Made by a program: the position numbers and the translations under genes. From the NCBI RefSeq assembly GCF_900109355.1, contig NZ_FOBF01000015.1:166682-230681 (forward strand): DNA of 64,000 nt, in the 5' to 3' direction. Source of the stretch: Nonomuraea pusilla. GTDB lineage: Bacteria; Actinomycetota; Actinomycetes; Streptosporangiales; Streptosporangiaceae. Positions 17,735 through 26,483 of this stretch are shown in pieces (the stretch's first letter is position 1; each line of letters begins with the position of its first letter). The notes under the pieces were generated by a model, which worked only from the letters and a program-made list of their open reading frames with translations, did not search any database and was not told the DNA's origin.

Positions 17735-18429
17735 TCATCAAGAATCTGAGCGTGCGGTTCGGCGGGTTCACCGCCGTCGACGACGTCACGCTGGAGATCC
17801 CCGCCGGGGGGATCGTCGGCCTGGTCGGGGAGTCGGGGTCGGGGAAGTCCACCCTGGCCAGAGCCGTGACCGGGCTGGTGCCGTACACCGGCGAGATCGT
17901 CGGCGCCGATCCGCGGCGGATCCAGATGGTGTTCCAGGACCCCTACGCCTCGCTCGACCCCCGGATGACGGTGGGCGCGTCCGTGGCCGAAGGACTCCGG
18001 GTGCCCCGCGCCGCCCGGCGGGCCGAGGTGGAGCGGCTGCTGTCGCTGGTGTCACTGCCCGCCTCGCTGGCCGGACGCTACCCGCGCGAGCTCTCCGGCG
18101 GGCAGCGCCAGCGGGTGGCGGTCGCGCGGGCGCTCGGCGCCCGCCCCGACCTGCTGATCGCCGACGAGATCACCTCCGCGCTGGACGTCTCCGTCCAGGG
18201 GGCGGTGCTCAACCTGATCCGCTCACTCCGTGAGGAGCTGAGGCTGTCGATGCTCTTCATCTCGCACAACCTCGCCGTCGTCCGGTACGTCTCCGACACC
18301 GTCGCCGTGATGCACCGCGGCGCGCTGGTCGAGACCGGCCCGACGGAGCAGCTCGTCGCCTCCCCCACGGCCGACTACACCCGCTCCCTCCTCGCGGCGG
18401 TCCCGCGCCTCAGACCCACCGCCCCGTAG
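17731..18429 (+). CDS. Peptide ABC transporter ATPase (DppF type)
   Basis: A 232-residue ABC ATPase with Walker A GESGSGKSTLAR (about residue 35), Q-loop MVFQDPYASLDPR, signature LSGGQRQRVAVARAL, Walker B DLLIADEITSALD and switch histidine in FISHNLAVV. It is short for DppF because it lacks the usual C-terminal cysteine region, which is present only in the preceding fusion. The GTG at 17731 overlaps the previous stop. It completes the importer and ends the operon, with a hairpin following at 18459. Confidence 0.9.
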   Translation: MIIKNLSVRFGGFTAVDDVTLEIPAGGIVGLVGESGSGKSTLARAVTGLVPYTGEIVGADPRRIQMVFQDPYASLDPRMTVGASVAEGLRVPRAARRAEVERLLSLVSLPASLAGRYPRELSGGQRQRVAVARALGARPDLLIADEITSALDVSVQGAVLNLIRSLREELRLSMLFISHNLAVVRYVSDTVAVMHRGALVETGPTEQLVASPTADYTRSLLAAVPRLRPTAP

Positions 18430-18458
18430 GCGGGGTCGCGGCGGCGCGCAGCGTCAGC

Positions 18459-18486
18459 GTCCGGCACCGGAATGGGGCTGCCGGAC
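18459..18486 (+). terminator. Hairpin after the ABC operon
   Basis: GTCCGGCA and TGCCGGAC form a perfect 8-bp stem with a 12-base loop, 30 bases after the last ATPase stop. There is no T-tract, which is usual in actinomycetes. Confidence 0.5.
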
Positions 18487-18507
18487 GAGAAGGCCGGACA
18501 CCGGAGC

Positions 18508-18606
18508 ATGAGACCCCGCCGACCGGCATCACTCCGCGGGGCGCTCGGCCTGCGCTACGACGACTGCGGCTGGTTCGGCAGCGACGACTCCCTCTCGTTC
18601 GAGTGA
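18508..18606 (+). CDS. Short frame, possible gene remnant
   Basis: A 32-residue frame whose last 20 residues (LGLRYDDCGWFGSDDSLSFE) look protein-like and end in a clean stop. It could be the tail of a deleted gene rather than an expressed peptide. GGAG is only one base from the ATG, which is too close for a good ribosome site. Confidence 0.2.
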   Translation: MRPRRPASLRGALGLRYDDCGWFGSDDSLSFE

Positions 18607-18657
18607 GCCGCGAGGGAGGCCGGGGCAGGTCGAACCCCCCGGCCTCCCACGGGGCTG

Positions 18658-18978
18658 TCAGGCGCCGGGGGCCCGGTAGGTCACGTCCATCCGCGTGGCC
18701 TCGTCGACCTCCTCCGGCGTCAGCAGGACGGCCGTCTTCGCCCGTACCGCCCCGGACGCCGAGATCGCGAGGCCCACAGCGGTCGAGGCCACGTTGTCCG
18801 GCAGATCGACGATCACGTACGTGTCCGTCTCGCCGAACGCGAAGTACATCTGCTCGACCCGGCCGCCGACGCTCTCCGCCATGCGGTCCACCGCCTGCCG
18901 CCGTCCGGTGCCGCCGTCCCGGAGCACTCCCTTGAGGCCGTCCGCGGTGTAGGTCGCCTGGATCAGGTACTTGGGCAT
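18658..18978 (-). CDS. GYD domain protein
   Basis: A 106-residue protein starting MPKYLIQATYTADGLKGVLR, with TDTYVIVDLPDNVASTAV near residue 60. This is the GYD (DUF3303-like dimeric alpha/beta barrel) family found across actinomycetes, of unknown function. The start at 18978 is chosen over upstream in-frame codons because the family begins at MPKYL and a GAGGGA site lies 7-12 bases upstream. It is probably a single-gene transcript. Confidence 0.8.
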   Translation of the reverse strand: MPKYLIQATYTADGLKGVLRDGGTGRRQAVDRMAESVGGRVEQMYFAFGETDTYVIVDLPDNVASTAVGLAISASGAVRAKTAVLLTPEEVDEATRMDVTYRAPGA

Positions 18979-19152
18979 GGTCGAGTCCCTCTTCTCGTAC
19001 CGCCGCTCCGCGCGGGAGCGGCCCTGGTGGTCACGCGGTCGAAGTTCTCGGCACGAGCTGACGCTAATCCCACCCGCCGTCCTGATTTCCCCCGCCACAC
19101 CCCCACGCCGCGTACGCCGCCGCGGCCCTCGGCCGCCCGCTGGTCGGAGGCG

Positions 19153-19287
19153 CTACTCGCGCCGGCGCAGCATCGTCACGGCGAGCCACACGGCGGTGGG
19201 AAGGAGGATCAGCACCACCACCAGGCCGGCCGCGAGGGCGAGCTCGGCGTCGTTCCACAGCCGGATCGCGGAATGGTCGTCGTCCAC
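19153..19287 (-). CDS. Small single-helix membrane protein
   Basis: A 44-residue frame from GTG: an acidic start (VDDDHSAIRLW), then a hydrophobic helix (AAGLVVVLILLPTAVWLAV), then a basic tail (MLRRRE). The inside-positive layout suggests one transmembrane segment with a cytoplasmic C-terminus. No family is recognised. It lies between the P450 and GYD genes. Confidence 0.45.
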   Translation of the reverse strand: MDDDHSAIRLWNDAELALAAGLVVVLILLPTAVWLAVTMLRRRE

Positions 19288-19303
19288 CCCGTAACGCTAC
19301 TGT

Positions 19304-19337
19304 GCCGGGTACGGCCGCTCGCGGAGCCGTACCCGGC
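19304..19337 (-). terminator. Strong hairpin downstream of the P450 gene
   Basis: GCCGGGTACGGC and GCCGTACCCGGC form a perfect 12-bp stem with a 10-base loop, 10 bases beyond the P450 stop. It also lies upstream of the small membrane protein gene and so separates the two transcripts. Confidence 0.7.
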
Positions 19338-19346
19338 GGCTCGGGG

Positions 19347-20555
19347 TCAGGCGTCCCAGGTGACGGGGAGGCTCTTGACCCCGTGGATGTCCGCCGTCTC
19401 CGGGCGCAGGCCGATCTCTTCGGCCGGTACGGCGAGGCGCAGCGTGGGGAAGCGGTTGATCAGCGCGGGGAAGGCGACGCGCATCTCGACGCGGGCCAGC
19501 TGCTGACCCAGGCACTGGTGGATGCCGTGGCCGAAGGCGAGGTGCCCGCCGTCCTGCCTGCGCAGGTCGAGTACGTGGGGGTCGGAGAAGCGCTCGGGGT
19601 CGCGGTTGGCCGTGTTGTACGACAGGATGACCGCCGTACCGGCCTTGATGGTCTGGCCGCCCAGCTCGACGTCCTCCAGCGCCGTCCGCATGAAGGTCTT
19701 GGCGACGCTCAGGTACCGCAGCAGCTCCTCCACAGCCTGCTCGGTGAGCGTGGGGTCGGCGCGCAGCGCGGCCAGTTGCGCCGGGTGGCGCAGCAGCGCG
19801 AAGGTGCCCAGCGCCAGCATGTTGGCGGTGGTGTCGAGCCCGGCCGCGAGCAGGATGAGGCTCATGCCCCTCAGCTCCTCGTCGGTGAGGTCGCTGTCGG
19901 TGAGGTCGCTGAGCACGTCGTCGGTGGGGTCGGCGCGCTTGGCGGCCACCAGTTCCGCGAGGTACTGCTGGGTCGCGGTGTAGGCGGCGATCAGGTCCTC
20001 GTCGCTGGTCTCGCCGCCGAGGAACTTGTCGATCTGCTCCTGGAAGGAGCCGCGGTCCTCGTACGGCACCCCCAGCAGCTCACAGATCATGATCGCGGGG
20101 ATGGGCTTGGCGAACGCCGTGACCAGGTCCGCGGGCGGCCCGGCCTTCTCCATGGCGTCCAGGTGGTCGGCGGTGATCTGCTCGACGCGCTCGGTGAGCT
20201 GCCGCATCCGCCGTACGGTGAACCTGCCCACGAGCGGCTTGCGGTAGCGGCTGTGCTGGGGCTCGTCCATGAGGAGGAACTCGCCGGGCGGCGCCGGGGG
20301 GACCTGCACGCCGGAGTAGTCGATGGTCGGGTGGTGGAGCATGAGCTCCTTGCGGGAGCTGAACCGCGGGTCGGCCAGGACCGACCTGACCAGGTCGTAT
20401 CCGGTGACGAGCCAGCCCTCGTGCCCGTCGGGGAAGGGGTAGCGGCTGATGGGGCCGTGCCGGCGGGCGTCGATCAGCTCGGCCGGCGGGTCGAAGGGGC
20501 AGCCGGGCTGACGCGCGGCGGGCATCGTGGTGACGGTGTGGACGGTTTCGCTCAT
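19347..20555 (-). CDS. Cytochrome P450 (actinobacterial class I)
   Basis: A 402-residue heme monooxygenase. The heme-binding loop is FGHGIHQCLGQQLAR with the axial Cys near residue 352. The I-helix motif is LAAGLDTTANM (about 245), the ExxR motif is in EELLRYL (about 285), and the C-helix DEPQHSRYRKPLVGRFT is present near 100. It resembles CYP105/CYP107-type biosynthetic or xenobiotic enzymes. It is soluble and would need a separate ferredoxin, which is not encoded nearby. It stands alone, so its substrate cannot be inferred. Confidence 0.92.
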   Translation of the reverse strand: MSETVHTVTTMPAARQPGCPFDPPAELIDARRHGPISRYPFPDGHEGWLVTGYDLVRSVLADPRFSSRKELMLHHPTIDYSGVQVPPAPPGEFLLMDEPQHSRYRKPLVGRFTVRRMRQLTERVEQITADHLDAMEKAGPPADLVTAFAKPIPAIMICELLGVPYEDRGSFQEQIDKFLGGETSDEDLIAAYTATQQYLAELVAAKRADPTDDVLSDLTDSDLTDEELRGMSLILLAAGLDTTANMLALGTFALLRHPAQLAALRADPTLTEQAVEELLRYLSVAKTFMRTALEDVELGGQTIKAGTAVILSYNTANRDPERFSDPHVLDLRRQDGGHLAFGHGIHQCLGQQLARVEMRVAFPALINRFPTLRLAVPAEEIGLRPETADIHGVKSLPVTWDA

Positions 20556-20634
20556 GGCCGGTCCTCATTTCGCGATAGTACGTGTTAGGCGCTGCTCGCC
20601 CGCCATCGCGTGGCGACGAACGGCGGGGAAGGCA

Positions 20635-20655
20635 CTGCCGGCCGCATGCCGGCAG
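20635..20655 (-). terminator. Hairpin after the 20677-21084 gene
   Basis: CTGCCGGC and GCCGGCAG form an 8-bp perfect stem with a CGCAT-type loop, 22 bases beyond the stop of the leftward gene at 20677. Confidence 0.55.
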
Positions 20656-20676
20656 CGCGGTCCGCGGGGCGTCCCG

Positions 20677-21084
20677 TCAGGCGGCGTCGAGGGCCGCGGT
20701 GATCTTGCGGATCATGTCGGCCAGGGTGGGGCTGGGCCGGCCCTCGTGGATGCGGGCCGCCGCCTCGATGGCGACGACGACGGTGCCGCGGAAGTTGTCG
20801 GCCTCTGCCGGGTCCTGCTGCTTGAGCAGGGTCATGGCCGCCGTCAGGGCCGGCAGCACCCGGTCGGCGATCCCGGCGACGGACTTGCTGTCCAGCTTCA
20901 TCTCCTTCGGATACCTGGCGAGCACGTGACCGACCGGGCCGGTCGCGGAGGCCAGGGCGAGGGAGCCGTCGGTGGCGACCCTGTGGGACGAGCCCGCCGC
21001 GCCGGCGGCGGCCATCAGGGAGACGGCGCCCCACGCGGCCGTCTGCAGGGTGAGCTTGTCCTGGTCGGTGAGGGTGATGGACAT
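20677..21084 (-). CDS. Conserved actinobacterial hypothetical protein
   Basis: A 135-residue soluble helical protein beginning MSITLTDQDKLTLQTAAWGA, with GSLALASATGPVGHVLARYP in the middle and TLADMIRKITAALDAA at the end. The pattern is that of a widespread actinomycete family of unknown function, recalled rather than searched. The start at 21084 is chosen because a GGAG site (AGGAGCACGTCACC in the mRNA) precedes it. It is divergent from the ABC exporter genes across a long inverted repeat. Confidence 0.7.
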   Translation of the reverse strand: MSITLTDQDKLTLQTAAWGAVSLMAAAGAAGSSHRVATDGSLALASATGPVGHVLARYPKEMKLDSKSVAGIADRVLPALTAAMTLLKQQDPAEADNFRGTVVVAIEAAARIHEGRPSPTLADMIRKITAALDAA

Positions 21085-21164
21085 GGTGACGTGCTCCTTC
21101 TGAGATCCGGAAGAACCGACGATCGGCGGCGGAACCGCTGATGACATCCACCTTCGCCGCCCGC

Positions 21165-21286
21165 GCTGACACGGGGCCGTCGCCGTGCTGACGCGTCCGC
21201 TGACACGTCCGCTGACACGGCCCCGCGTGCTCGGCCCGGCCGCCGTGTCAGCGACGGCGTCAGCACGGCGACGGCCAGGCGTCAGC
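21165..21286. repeat. Symmetric array of GCTGAC elements in a long inverted repeat
   Basis: GCTGAC occurs at 21165, 21187, 21199 and 21211, and its complement GTCAGC at 21247, 21259 and 21281. Spacings are 22, 12 and 12 on the left and 12 and 22 on the right, so the array is mirror-symmetric and close to helical phase. The outer arms (about 21163-21207 and 21251-21297) match over roughly 44 bases with few mismatches. The array fills the space before the DrrA-like start. It could be an operator for cooperative binding, for example by the AfsR/SARP protein encoded nearby. Confidence 0.7.
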
Positions 21287-21299
21287 GCGGGCGTCGATC

Positions 21300-22250
21300 G
21301 TGAACGCCATGAACGGTTCAGCGATCGCGGCCTCGGGGCTGCGGAAGGCTTACAAGGACAAGGTCGTGCTCGACGGCATCGACCTGGACGTCCGGTCCGG
21401 CACGATCTTCGCCCTGCTCGGGCCCAACGGCGCCGGCAAGACCACGACGGTGAACGTGCTGACCACGCTGCTGTCCCCCGACGCCGGGAAGGTCGTCGTC
21501 GCCGGGCACGACGTGGCGACGGAGGCCAGGGCGGTGCGCGCGGCGATCGGGGTCACCGGGCAGTTCGCCTCGGTGGACGACCTGCTCACAGGCGAGGAGA
21601 ACCTGCTGCTGATGGCGGACCTCCTGCACCTGCCCAAGGCAGAGGGCAAGCGCGCCGCCGGCCGGTTGCTCGACCGGTTCGAGCTGGCCGAGGCGGCGGG
21701 CAGACCGGCGGCGTCCTACTCGGGCGGCATGCGCCGCAAGCTGGACCTCGCCATGACGCTGATGGGCGAGCCGCGGATCATCTTCCTGGACGAGCCCACG
21801 ACGGGACTCGACCCGCGCAGCCGCCGCACCATGTGGGGGATCATCAGGGAGCTGGTCGCCGACGGCATCACCATCTTCCTCACCACGCAGTATCTGGAGG
21901 AGGCCGACGAACTCGCCGACCGCATCGCCGTCCTCGACCAGGGCCGGCTGGTCGCCGAGGGCACCGCCGACGAGCTGAAGCGCCGGGTTCCCGGCAGCCA
22001 CGTCCGGCTGCGGTTCACCGACCGGCACGACCTCGACGCCGCCGCGCGGCTCCTGCCCGGCTCCACCGAGGACGAAGAGGAGCTGACCCTGCGCGTTCCC
22101 GGCGACGGCGGGGTGCGGTCGTTGCGCGCGCTGCTCGACCGGCTCGACGCCCACTCCTTGGACGTCGAGGAGCTGTCGGTGCGCACACCGGACCTGGACG
22201 ACGTCTTCCTCTCCCTCACCGGCCACGAGAACAAGAAGGTCGCACGATGA
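21300..22250 (+). CDS. ABC exporter ATPase (DrrA/daunorubicin-resistance type)
   Basis: A 316-residue ATPase: Walker A LGPNGAGKTTTVNVL (about residue 45), Q-loop in VTGQFASVDDLLTGEENL, signature YSGGMRRKLDLAMTL, Walker B RIIFLDEPTTGLD and H-loop LTTQYLEEADELADR. The C-terminal domain (DELTLRV-like region to VRTPDLDDVFLSLTG) is typical of DrrA. Start is GTG 21300 or ATG 21309; neither has a clear ribosome site, so a leaderless transcript is possible. It is coupled to the permease gene (ATGA overlap). Likely role: export of a hydrophobic drug or metabolite. Confidence 0.92.
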   Translation: MNAMNGSAIAASGLRKAYKDKVVLDGIDLDVRSGTIFALLGPNGAGKTTTVNVLTTLLSPDAGKVVVAGHDVATEARAVRAAIGVTGQFASVDDLLTGEENLLLMADLLHLPKAEGKRAAGRLLDRFELAEAAGRPAASYSGGMRRKLDLAMTLMGEPRIIFLDEPTTGLDPRSRRTMWGIIRELVADGITIFLTTQYLEEADELADRIAVLDQGRLVAEGTADELKRRVPGSHVRLRFTDRHDLDAAARLLPGSTEDEEELTLRVPGDGGVRSLRALLDRLDAHSLDVEELSVRTPDLDDVFLSLTGHENKKVAR

Positions 22251-23008
22251 ACGCCGTCTCAGCCTCCCTCGCGGACTCCGCCACCATGCTGCGGCGCAAC
22301 GTCCGGCACACGATGCGCAATCCACTGACACTGCTCAACGCCGTCATCATGCCGATCTTCCTGATGTTCCTCATGGTCCACGTCCTCGGCGGCGCGTTCA
22401 GCGTCGGCACCGACTACGTCGACTACGCGACGCCAGGGATGATCATCATGACCGTCGGCTACGGCATCGGCCCCACCGCGACCGGGGTGAACTCCGACAT
22501 GACGACCGGATTCATCAACCGCCTCCGCGTCATGGACGTGTCACGGGCCGCCGTGCTGAACGCGCACGTGATCGCGACCGTGCTCCGCACCCTGGTCGCC
22601 ATCGCGTTCGTCATCGGGGTCGCGTTCCTCATGGGGTTCGACCCGAAGGCGGGTCTCCTGGACTGGCTCGGCGCGATCGGCATCGTCGTGCTGACCGTAC
22701 TGGCGATCAGCTGGCTCACCATCGCGGCCGGTCTGTCGGCGAAGTCGCCGGAAGGCGCGGGCATCCTCGGCGTCCCGCTGATGCTCCTTCCCTTCCTGAG
22801 CAGCGCGTTCGTTCCGGCCGACAAGATGGGGCCGGGCGCGCGGCAGTTCGCCGAGTACCAGCCGTTCACCCCGATCATCGAGTCCCTGCGCGGCTTCCTG
22901 GCCGGCGCGCCGTCGGCGGGCACGGCCGTCACGGCGATCGCCTGGTGCGCCGGGCTCGCCCTGGCCGGCTACCTGTGGGCGCGCGCGTCGTTCACGAAGC
23001 GAGCGTGA
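22247..23008 (+). CDS. ABC-2 type exporter permease (DrrB type)
   Basis: A 253-residue six-helix permease partner of the preceding ATPase. N-terminal RRNVRHTMRNPLTLLNAV precedes the first helix. DYVDYATPGMIIMTVGYG near residue 65 and the C-terminal QPFTPIIESLRGFL motif are typical of the DrrB/ABC-2 family. Its last 17 bases overlap the end of the convergent regulator gene. Confidence 0.92.
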   Translation: MNAVSASLADSATMLRRNVRHTMRNPLTLLNAVIMPIFLMFLMVHVLGGAFSVGTDYVDYATPGMIIMTVGYGIGPTATGVNSDMTTGFINRLRVMDVSRAAVLNAHVIATVLRTLVAIAFVIGVAFLMGFDPKAGLLDWLGAIGIVVLTVLAISWLTIAAGLSAKSPEGAGILGVPLMLLPFLSSAFVPADKMGPGARQFAEYQPFTPIIESLRGFLAGAPSAGTAVTAIAWCAGLALAGYLWARASFTKRA

Positions 23009-26000
23009 TCTCGGCCAGCTCCTGCCAGTCCCGTCGCCGCCCGTCGCGGACCGCCTCGGCGAACACCGTTTCGCCGAGGCGATCGCGCGTCTCCGCGGTG
23101 ATCCTCACGGCGTCCGGGTGCGAACGGTCCGGCGTGCCTCGCACCGCATCGCCGGCCGCGAGCAACCGCACCGCCTGCTCGTCGTGCCCCTGACGCAGCG
23201 CGAGCTCCGCGATCCCGATCAGCACGCCGGCGATCACCGGCGGGAACATGTACTCCATCGCCACGCGCAACGCCTCGCGCCGGTAGGCGCGGGCCTGGCC
23301 GAGATCCTCGGCGAGGTAGCCGGACAGGTCCAGGATGTGGGGGCGGAGGGAGTCGCTGAGCTCCGCGTCGCCCAGGATCGCCTGCACCGTGGCCAGGTGC
23401 CGGTGCGCCTGGTCAGGCTCGCCGCGCCAGCGCGCCAGCTGCGCCTTGGCGAGCGCCAGCTCGGCCAGCGTGTTCGGCCAGGCGATGCCGCCCGCGTACC
23501 GCTGCGCCTCCGCCATGGCGGCCACGCTGGACGGCTCGTCGCCGAGCAGCCAGTACAGCTGGGCCTGCCGCACCCGCATGCTGACGACGTCCTCGGTCGC
23601 GCCCACCTCGTCCAGCGCCACGACCGCCTCGTCGAAGAGCTCGCAGGCGCGTGCGAGCTCGCCCCGCGTGGCGATCCGGTCGGCCAGGAAGGTCAGCGCC
23701 AACGAGATCCCCCACCGGTCGCCCAGGCTGCGGAACTCGGCAAGGGCGATCTCGCCGTCGCTGTCCACGTCGGTCTCGTCGCCGCCGTGCGTCAGCCGCA
23801 GCCGGGCACGAGCGAGCCTCGCCTGCGCGCGCACCCACGGGTCGTCGTCGGCGATCAGCGGCTCGAAGGCGGACAGGAAGTCCGTCCGCTGATGCAGCAG
23901 CGCCTCCAGCGGAGCGACGAACCCCAGCACCGGGTTGTGGTACTCGCGGCCCCGGGTGAGCCGGTGCGCCTGCTGGATCCACTCCCGGGCCTGATACTGG
24001 TCGCCGCCCATCCCGGAGGACATGAACACGGCCACGATGCCGTACGCCGTCGCCCGCACCTCGTCGGACACCTCACCGGGCAGCGAGGCCGCCGCGATGC
24101 TCAGCTCGGTGCCCTCGCCCCTGTGCCCGCTGAGGAACCAGTACCAGCCCACGGCCCCGACCAGCCGCATCGCCTCCTGGGCCCACCCCTCGGCGATCGC
24201 CCCGCGCACGGCCGCGCCGATGTTGTCGTGCTCCGCCTCCAGCCTGGCCAGCCACTCCAGCTGTTCGGCCCGGCGCAGGTGCGGATCGGCCGTCTCGGCC
24301 AGCTCGACGAAGTAGGCCAGGTGCGCCCGGCGCGCCGCCTCGCCCTCCCCGGCTTCCGCGAGCCGGTGCGCCGCGTACTCCCTGATGGTGTTGAGCATCC
24401 GGTAGCGCGGCGCGCCCTCGCCGTCGGCGAGCAGCAGCGACTTCTCGATCAACGCGGACAGCACGTCGAACACCTGCTCCCCCGCGAACGCCGCACCCCC
24501 GCACACCCGTTCGGCCGCTTCCAGGCTCACCCCGCCGGAGAACACCGAGAGCCGCCGAAGCACGCCGCGTTCGGCCTCGGTCAGCAGATCCCAGCTCCAG
24601 TCCACGACGGCGCGCAGCGTCTTGTGCCGGGGAAGCACCGTACGGCTGCCGCTGGTCAACAGGCGGAACCGGTCGTCGAGCCGGCGGGCCAGCTGGTCGA
24701 CGGACATGGTGCGCAGCCGTGCCGCGGCCAGTTCGATCGCCAGCGGCACCCCGTCGAGCGCCCGGCAGATCCGGGCCATGTCCGCCAGGGTGCGCGGGTC
24801 GGAGCCGATGTCCTTGCGCACCAGATCCGCGCGGTCGCGCAGCAGCCGCACCGCCGGCGAGGACCCGGCCTCGGAGGGGCCGGCTCCCTTCGCGGGCAGC
24901 GCGAGCGGCTCGACCTGCCACAGCACCTCCCCGGTGATGCCGAGCGGCTCCCTGCTCGTGGCCAGGATCCGCAGGCTCCGGCACTCCCCCAGCAGCCGAT
25001 CCGCGAAAGCGGCGGCCTCCTCGATCACGTGCTCGCAGTTGTCCAGGATCAGCAGCGTCGCGCGATCCCGGAGCGCGGCGATGAGCCGATCCATCGGCTC
25101 CCCGGCCCGCGCGCCGCCGAGCACCGCCTGGTCGCGCAGGCCGATCGCGGTGAGGGCGGCCTGCGCCGGCTCACCGCCCGGCGGCACCGAGGCCAGCTCG
25201 ACCAGCCACGCGCCGTCGGGCAGCTCGGCGAGCATCGTCCGCGCGGTCTCCGTGGCCAGCCGGGTCTTGCCGGAGCCGCCCGCCCCCGTCAACGTGACCA
25301 GCCGGTGTCTGACGGCCAGGCCGGCGACCGCGGAGACGTCACCGTCCTTGCCGACGAAACTCGTCAGCTCGGCGCGCAGGTTCGTCCTGCGGTTCTCCGC
25401 CCGCTCGCCCAGCTCGCCGCGCAGCAACGCGGTGTGCAGCGCGGAGAGCTCCGCCGAAGGGTCCGTGCCCAGCTCGTCGGCGAGCCGCTCGCGCGTCCGC
25501 TGGTACAGGGTCAGCGCCTCGGCCGCGCGTCCCGCCTCGGCGAGCGCCCGCATCAGGGCCGCGACGAACCCCTCCCGCAGCGGGTACGCGGCGACCAGCC
25601 CGGTCAGCTCGGAGACCAGCTCCGAGCCGCGGCCCAGGCGGATGTCGGCGTCCACCCGGTCCCCGAGTGCGGCGACGTGGAGCTCGTCCAGCCGCGCGAC
25701 CACGGCGTCGAACGCGTCGCTGTCCTGCAGCGCGATGTCCGCCATGGCCGTACCACGCCACAACGCCAGGGCCGAGCGCAGCAGGTCCGCCCGCGCCGCC
25801 GGCTCGGCGGCACGGGCCTGGCCGACCAGCCGCTCGAACCGGCACACGTCCACGTCGTCAGGGGCCACGGCCAGCCGGTAGCCGCCGGAATCCGCCTCGA
25901 CCACGCCGTCCGGCAGCACCCTGCGCAGCCTCGACACCAGCGCCTGCAGGGCGTTCACCTCGTCCGCGGGCGGCCGTTCCCCCCAGATCCAGTCCACCAG

Positions 26001-26135
26001 CCTCGCCCGCGTGACGACGCGGCCGGGTTCGAGGGCGAGCGCGGCCAGCAGCGCGCGCAGCCGAACCCCTGGAACCTCCACCACGACCCCATCGAGGTTC
26101 CGGACCTCGAACGGCCCTAGCAATCCGACTCGCAC
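22992..26135 (-). CDS. AfsR/SARP-type regulator with BTAD, NB-ARC and TPR domains
   Basis: About 1047 residues. Residues 1-90 are a winged-helix OmpR-like DNA-binding domain (VGLLGPFEVRNLDG, then LRALLAALALEPGRVV). Residues 90-240 are a bacterial transcriptional activation domain (LYQRTRERLADELGTDPSAE). An NB-ARC/STAND ATPase follows with P-loop LTGAGGSGKTRLATE (about 275), Walker B ATLLILDNCEH and GVPLAIELAAARL. The C-terminal half is TPR-like helical repeats. The GTG at 26135 fits the family start better than a TTG 27 bases upstream. It converges on the DrrAB-like genes and may control them through the GCTGAC array. Confidence 0.9.
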   Translation of the reverse strand: MRVGLLGPFEVRNLDGVVVEVPGVRLRALLAALALEPGRVVTRARLVDWIWGERPPADEVNALQALVSRLRRVLPDGVVEADSGGYRLAVAPDDVDVCRFERLVGQARAAEPAARADLLRSALALWRGTAMADIALQDSDAFDAVVARLDELHVAALGDRVDADIRLGRGSELVSELTGLVAAYPLREGFVAALMRALAEAGRAAEALTLYQRTRERLADELGTDPSAELSALHTALLRGELGERAENRRTNLRAELTSFVGKDGDVSAVAGLAVRHRLVTLTGAGGSGKTRLATETARTMLAELPDGAWLVELASVPPGGEPAQAALTAIGLRDQAVLGGARAGEPMDRLIAALRDRATLLILDNCEHVIEEAAAFADRLLGECRSLRILATSREPLGITGEVLWQVEPLALPAKGAGPSEAGSSPAVRLLRDRADLVRKDIGSDPRTLADMARICRALDGVPLAIELAAARLRTMSVDQLARRLDDRFRLLTSGSRTVLPRHKTLRAVVDWSWDLLTEAERGVLRRLSVFSGGVSLEAAERVCGGAAFAGEQVFDVLSALIEKSLLLADGEGAPRYRMLNTIREYAAHRLAEAGEGEAARRAHLAYFVELAETADPHLRRAEQLEWLARLEAEHDNIGAAVRGAIAEGWAQEAMRLVGAVGWYWFLSGHRGEGTELSIAAASLPGEVSDEVRATAYGIVAVFMSSGMGGDQYQAREWIQQAHRLTRGREYHNPVLGFVAPLEALLHQRTDFLSAFEPLIADDDPWVRAQARLARARLRLTHGGDETDVDSDGEIALAEFRSLGDRWGISLALTFLADRIATRGELARACELFDEAVVALDEVGATEDVVSMRVRQAQLYWLLGDEPSSVAAMAEAQRYAGGIAWPNTLAELALAKAQLARWRGEPDQAHRHLATVQAILGDAELSDSLRPHILDLSGYLAEDLGQARAYRREALRVAMEYMFPPVIAGVLIGIAELALRQGHDEQAVRLLAAGDAVRGTPDRSHPDAVRITAETRDRLGETVFAEAVRDGRRRDWQELAEITLAS

Positions 26136-26409
26136 ACCGGCAATTGTGCCGAACCATGGCAACTGACGTCGATGTCCCGTCCCGTGCTCATGCCCGGACG
26201 GTAGCCCGATGCGCGCGGGAGCGAATCCCGCACTCGGAGGATCGGCCGCCTACCGCACGCGCGGTACCTCCGCGGCTCCTGCGGCGTCCGCGGCAGCGGG
26301 CTACGGCGCCGGCGGCAGCGCCGACGGCCCGCCTCAGCAGGACGACCAGCGGCGGGAGCGGCGGACATCATCAGGCGACCCCCAAGGCGTAGGAGAAGAA
26401 GGAGCACTC

Positions 26410-26454
26410 ATGTCCGTCCGTCACCTGCCTGCCGCACCAGCCGTCCAGCGATGA
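26410..26454 (+). CDS. Possible 14-residue leader peptide
   Basis: ATG at 26410 has an excellent AAGGAG ribosome site 6 bases upstream and encodes MSVRHLPAAPAVQR. Its stop overlaps an ATG (ATGA) in the frame of the MMPL gene at 26451. The frame also extends upstream to 26209, but there it has no good start. It may be a translational leader for the MMPL exporter. Confidence 0.3.
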   Translation: MSVRHLPAAPAVQR

Positions 26455-26483
26455 GAGAGGAGAACGGGCCGAAGGAGAAGCTG

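Noticed and set aside
22992..26162. Long plus-strand frames opposite the AfsR-type regulator gene
   Set aside because: They have low-complexity Arg/Gly/Ala composition typical of antisense GC-rich DNA, and the minus strand encodes a complete multi-domain regulator.
26209..26454. 81-residue plus-strand frame before the MMPL gene
   Set aside because: The first 67 residues are Ala/Gly-rich without a start signal; only the last 14 codons have a good ribosome site and were kept as a possible leader.
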